Assembly (NCBI GenBank): GCA_030452275.1
Contig: JAKDMR010000168.1
Coordinates: 1-5,345, forward strand
Direction of reading: 5' to 3'
Origin: Candidatus Nitrosocosmicus sp.
Lineage (GTDB): Archaea; Thermoproteota; Nitrososphaeria; Nitrososphaerales; Nitrososphaeraceae
Length of the DNA: 5,345 nucleotides
The position numbers and the translations under genes are program-made. The stretch's first letter is position 1, and each line of letters starts with the position of its first letter. This document shows positions 4,536 through 5,345 of this stretch, in pieces. The notes below the pieces were generated by a model. The model was not told the origin of the DNA. It made no database searches and saw nothing but the letters and a program-made list of their open reading frames with translations.

Positions 4536-5123
4536 TTATTTTATTTTTACAGCGGGACTATTTATTACTACGTTTGATTTTTCTATAGAGAGTTCACCCA
4601 TTGACTGCGCATCCATTATGTCAGCTGCAGATTTTAGAATTCTTGCTTGAGATTCATTATTCCATTTCACATAATTTATTTCAAATAAAGGACTATATCC
4701 TTCATCTCCGGAGGCGGCTGATGCAACTGGAAGTTGATGTTCAAATGTGCCATTTCCTAATATCCCATTTGTAAATACAAAACCCTGTTGACGAGCAATT
4801 TCTGGTGTATCACCAAGAGTCGGTGCATAATTAACGTCAAATTTGGTCGTATTTGTAACTGAAGAAACAATCATTTCTTCAGATGCATCCGTACTTATGA
4901 AATATGATAAATTTCCATTAACGAAGCCTTTTTCAACAGGAATACTAATGACCATGGAATCGTTACCACTGCTGGTGGTATTATCGGTTGACTTTAATAG
5001 TCCTCCCTGAGATAAATTACTATCTTGACCCTGTGCTATTACAGATGATAACATAGTAACGATAGCGCTCAAAGCAACTACAACAGCCAAAAAGGACATA
5101 ATATAGGTAAAAGTTTGTTTCAT
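4536..5123 (-). CDS. secreted DUF7482-like protein, 195 aa
   Basis: This is an exported protein of unknown function. Residues 1-30 form a signal peptide: a Lys near the start, a long hydrophobic core at about 8-29 and a probable cleavage after VIA, before QGQ. A Ser/Thr/Asn/Gly-rich linker follows to about residue 55. The globular part runs from VISIPVEKGFVNG (about 58) to the end. It has NYAPTL, VFTNG, SGDEGYSPL and SMGEL blocks that I associate with a thaumarchaeal secreted family catalogued as DUF7482; that name is from memory. No cysteine or obvious metal-site cluster is present. Several N-X-S/T sequons suit an extracellular location. I chose ATG 5123 over the in-frame TTG at 5129 because a TATA box lies 26 nt upstream. 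It precedes the receptor gene on the same strand, but terminators lie between them. Confidence 0.83.
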   Translation of the reverse strand: MKQTFTYIMSFLAVVVALSAIVTMLSSVIAQGQDSNLSQGGLLKSTDNTTSSGNDSMVISIPVEKGFVNGNLSYFISTDASEEMIVSSVTNTTKFDVNYAPTLGDTPEIARQQGFVFTNGILGNGTFEHQLPVASAASGDEGYSPLFEINYVKWNNESQARILKSAADIMDAQSMGELSIEKSNVVINSPAVKIK

Positions 5124-5144
5124 CGTCAATTAGTGTTTATTGTT

Positions 5145-5153
5145 CTATAAAAG
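5145..5153 (-). promoter_or_regulatory. TATA-like box for the secreted-protein gene
   Basis: On the minus strand CTTTTATAG is centred 26 nt upstream of the ATG at 5123 and only 20 nt from the TTG at 5129. The distance favours the ATG as a leaderless start, so it decides between the two candidate start codons. Confidence 0.5.
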
Positions 5154-5244
5154 AATTTCTTTAAGATGTTTTGAGCGTTTGTTTTGGGTTAATGTAAACG
5201 GCGTAAGTGAATACGGCACAATTGCATCTATTCTGTTTCATTTA

Positions 5245-5345
5245 TTATAATTTATGTGCTGCAAAAATTCTCATCGATTCTTGTACATTATGTACATTTT
5301 TATTATTATTTTTTGATGCTTTGTATCCTAATTCCTTATCCTCTC
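5245..5345 (-). CDS. possible C-terminal end of a gene cut by the window edge
   Basis: One minus-strand frame is open from the right edge to a TAA at 5247-5245, giving 32 residues. They begin EDKELGYKASKNNN and end ESMRIFAAHKL. The composition is protein-like, with an Asn-rich linker followed by a possible helix, but I recognise no family and the stretch is short enough to be open by chance. If real, the gene is codirectional with the secreted-protein gene, whose start is 121 nt further on. The dyad at 5282-5296 would then lie inside coding sequence. Confidence 0.25.
   Translation of the reverse strand, partial: EDKELGYKASKNNNKNVHNVQESMRIFAAHKL
5282..5296. repeat. 15-bp dyad TGTACAT-T-ATGTACA
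   Basis: Two 7-bp arms are perfectly complementary around a single central T. Each arm also contains the self-complementary hexamer TGTACA. The short spacing resembles operators of winged-helix or ribbon-helix-helix dimers. It lies about 160 nt upstream of the secreted-protein start and beside a T-rich stretch at 5297-5316. Its role is uncertain because a possible open frame crosses it. Confidence 0.4.

Noticed and set aside
4491..4577. 28-codon plus-strand frame beginning ATGAAAAAAG
   Set aside because: It overlaps the end of the secreted-protein gene, is made of AT-rich codons and has no supporting signal.
5164..5244. 26-codon minus-strand frame with two cysteines
   Set aside because: Too short, no promoter at the expected spacing and no family pattern.

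Overview
The window looks like chromosomal DNA from an ammonia-oxidising archaeon of the Nitrososphaerota (Thaumarchaeota). It is AT-rich. It carries a methylmalonyl-CoA epimerase-type gene, a secreted protein of a kind I know mainly from this phylum, and several very small zinc-finger and ribbon-helix-helix proteins. At least five genes have an archaeal TATA-like box centred 26-28 nt before the start codon, the geometry of leaderless archaeal transcripts. The low GC would suit a Nitrosocosmicus-like soil lineage, but that is inference. I see no rRNA, tRNA, CRISPR array, transposase or phage gene.

Layout. Plus strand, left part: methylmalonyl-CoA epimerase (116-514), an unrecognised 108-residue protein (614-940), a 46-residue ribbon-helix-helix-like protein (1048-1188) and a 66-residue tandem C2H2 zinc-finger protein (1437-1637). 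Minus strand, right part, in order of transcription: a possible gene tail cut by the window edge (5345-5245), a secreted DUF7482-like protein (5123-4536), a 720-residue membrane protein with an extracellular type 1 periplasmic-binding domain (4229-2067) and a 57-residue zinc-ribbon-like protein (1943-1770). The two gene sets converge at about 1638-1769. The 46- and 57-residue genes are short and easy to miss.

How the genes relate. The epimerase belongs to the methylmalonyl-CoA to succinyl-CoA segment, which in these archaea serves the 3-hydroxypropionate/4-hydroxybutyrate carbon-fixation cycle. The other genes have no obvious link to it, and most seem to be transcribed singly from their own promoters. 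The three small proteins between 1048 and 1943 are all built like nucleic-acid-binding or zinc-binding regulators, but they share no operon. The secreted protein and the membrane receptor are codirectional, separated by 306 nt containing oligo-T terminators and a palindrome, so they are probably separate units.

The most unusual object is the 720-residue protein. A nine-helix membrane module of the sort seen in front of signalling domains is joined to an outward-facing amino-acid-type ligand-binding domain. No ABC permease, ATPase or cytoplasmic output domain is present in the window. Operator-like inverted repeats lie at 578-613, 4426-4442 and 5282-5296.
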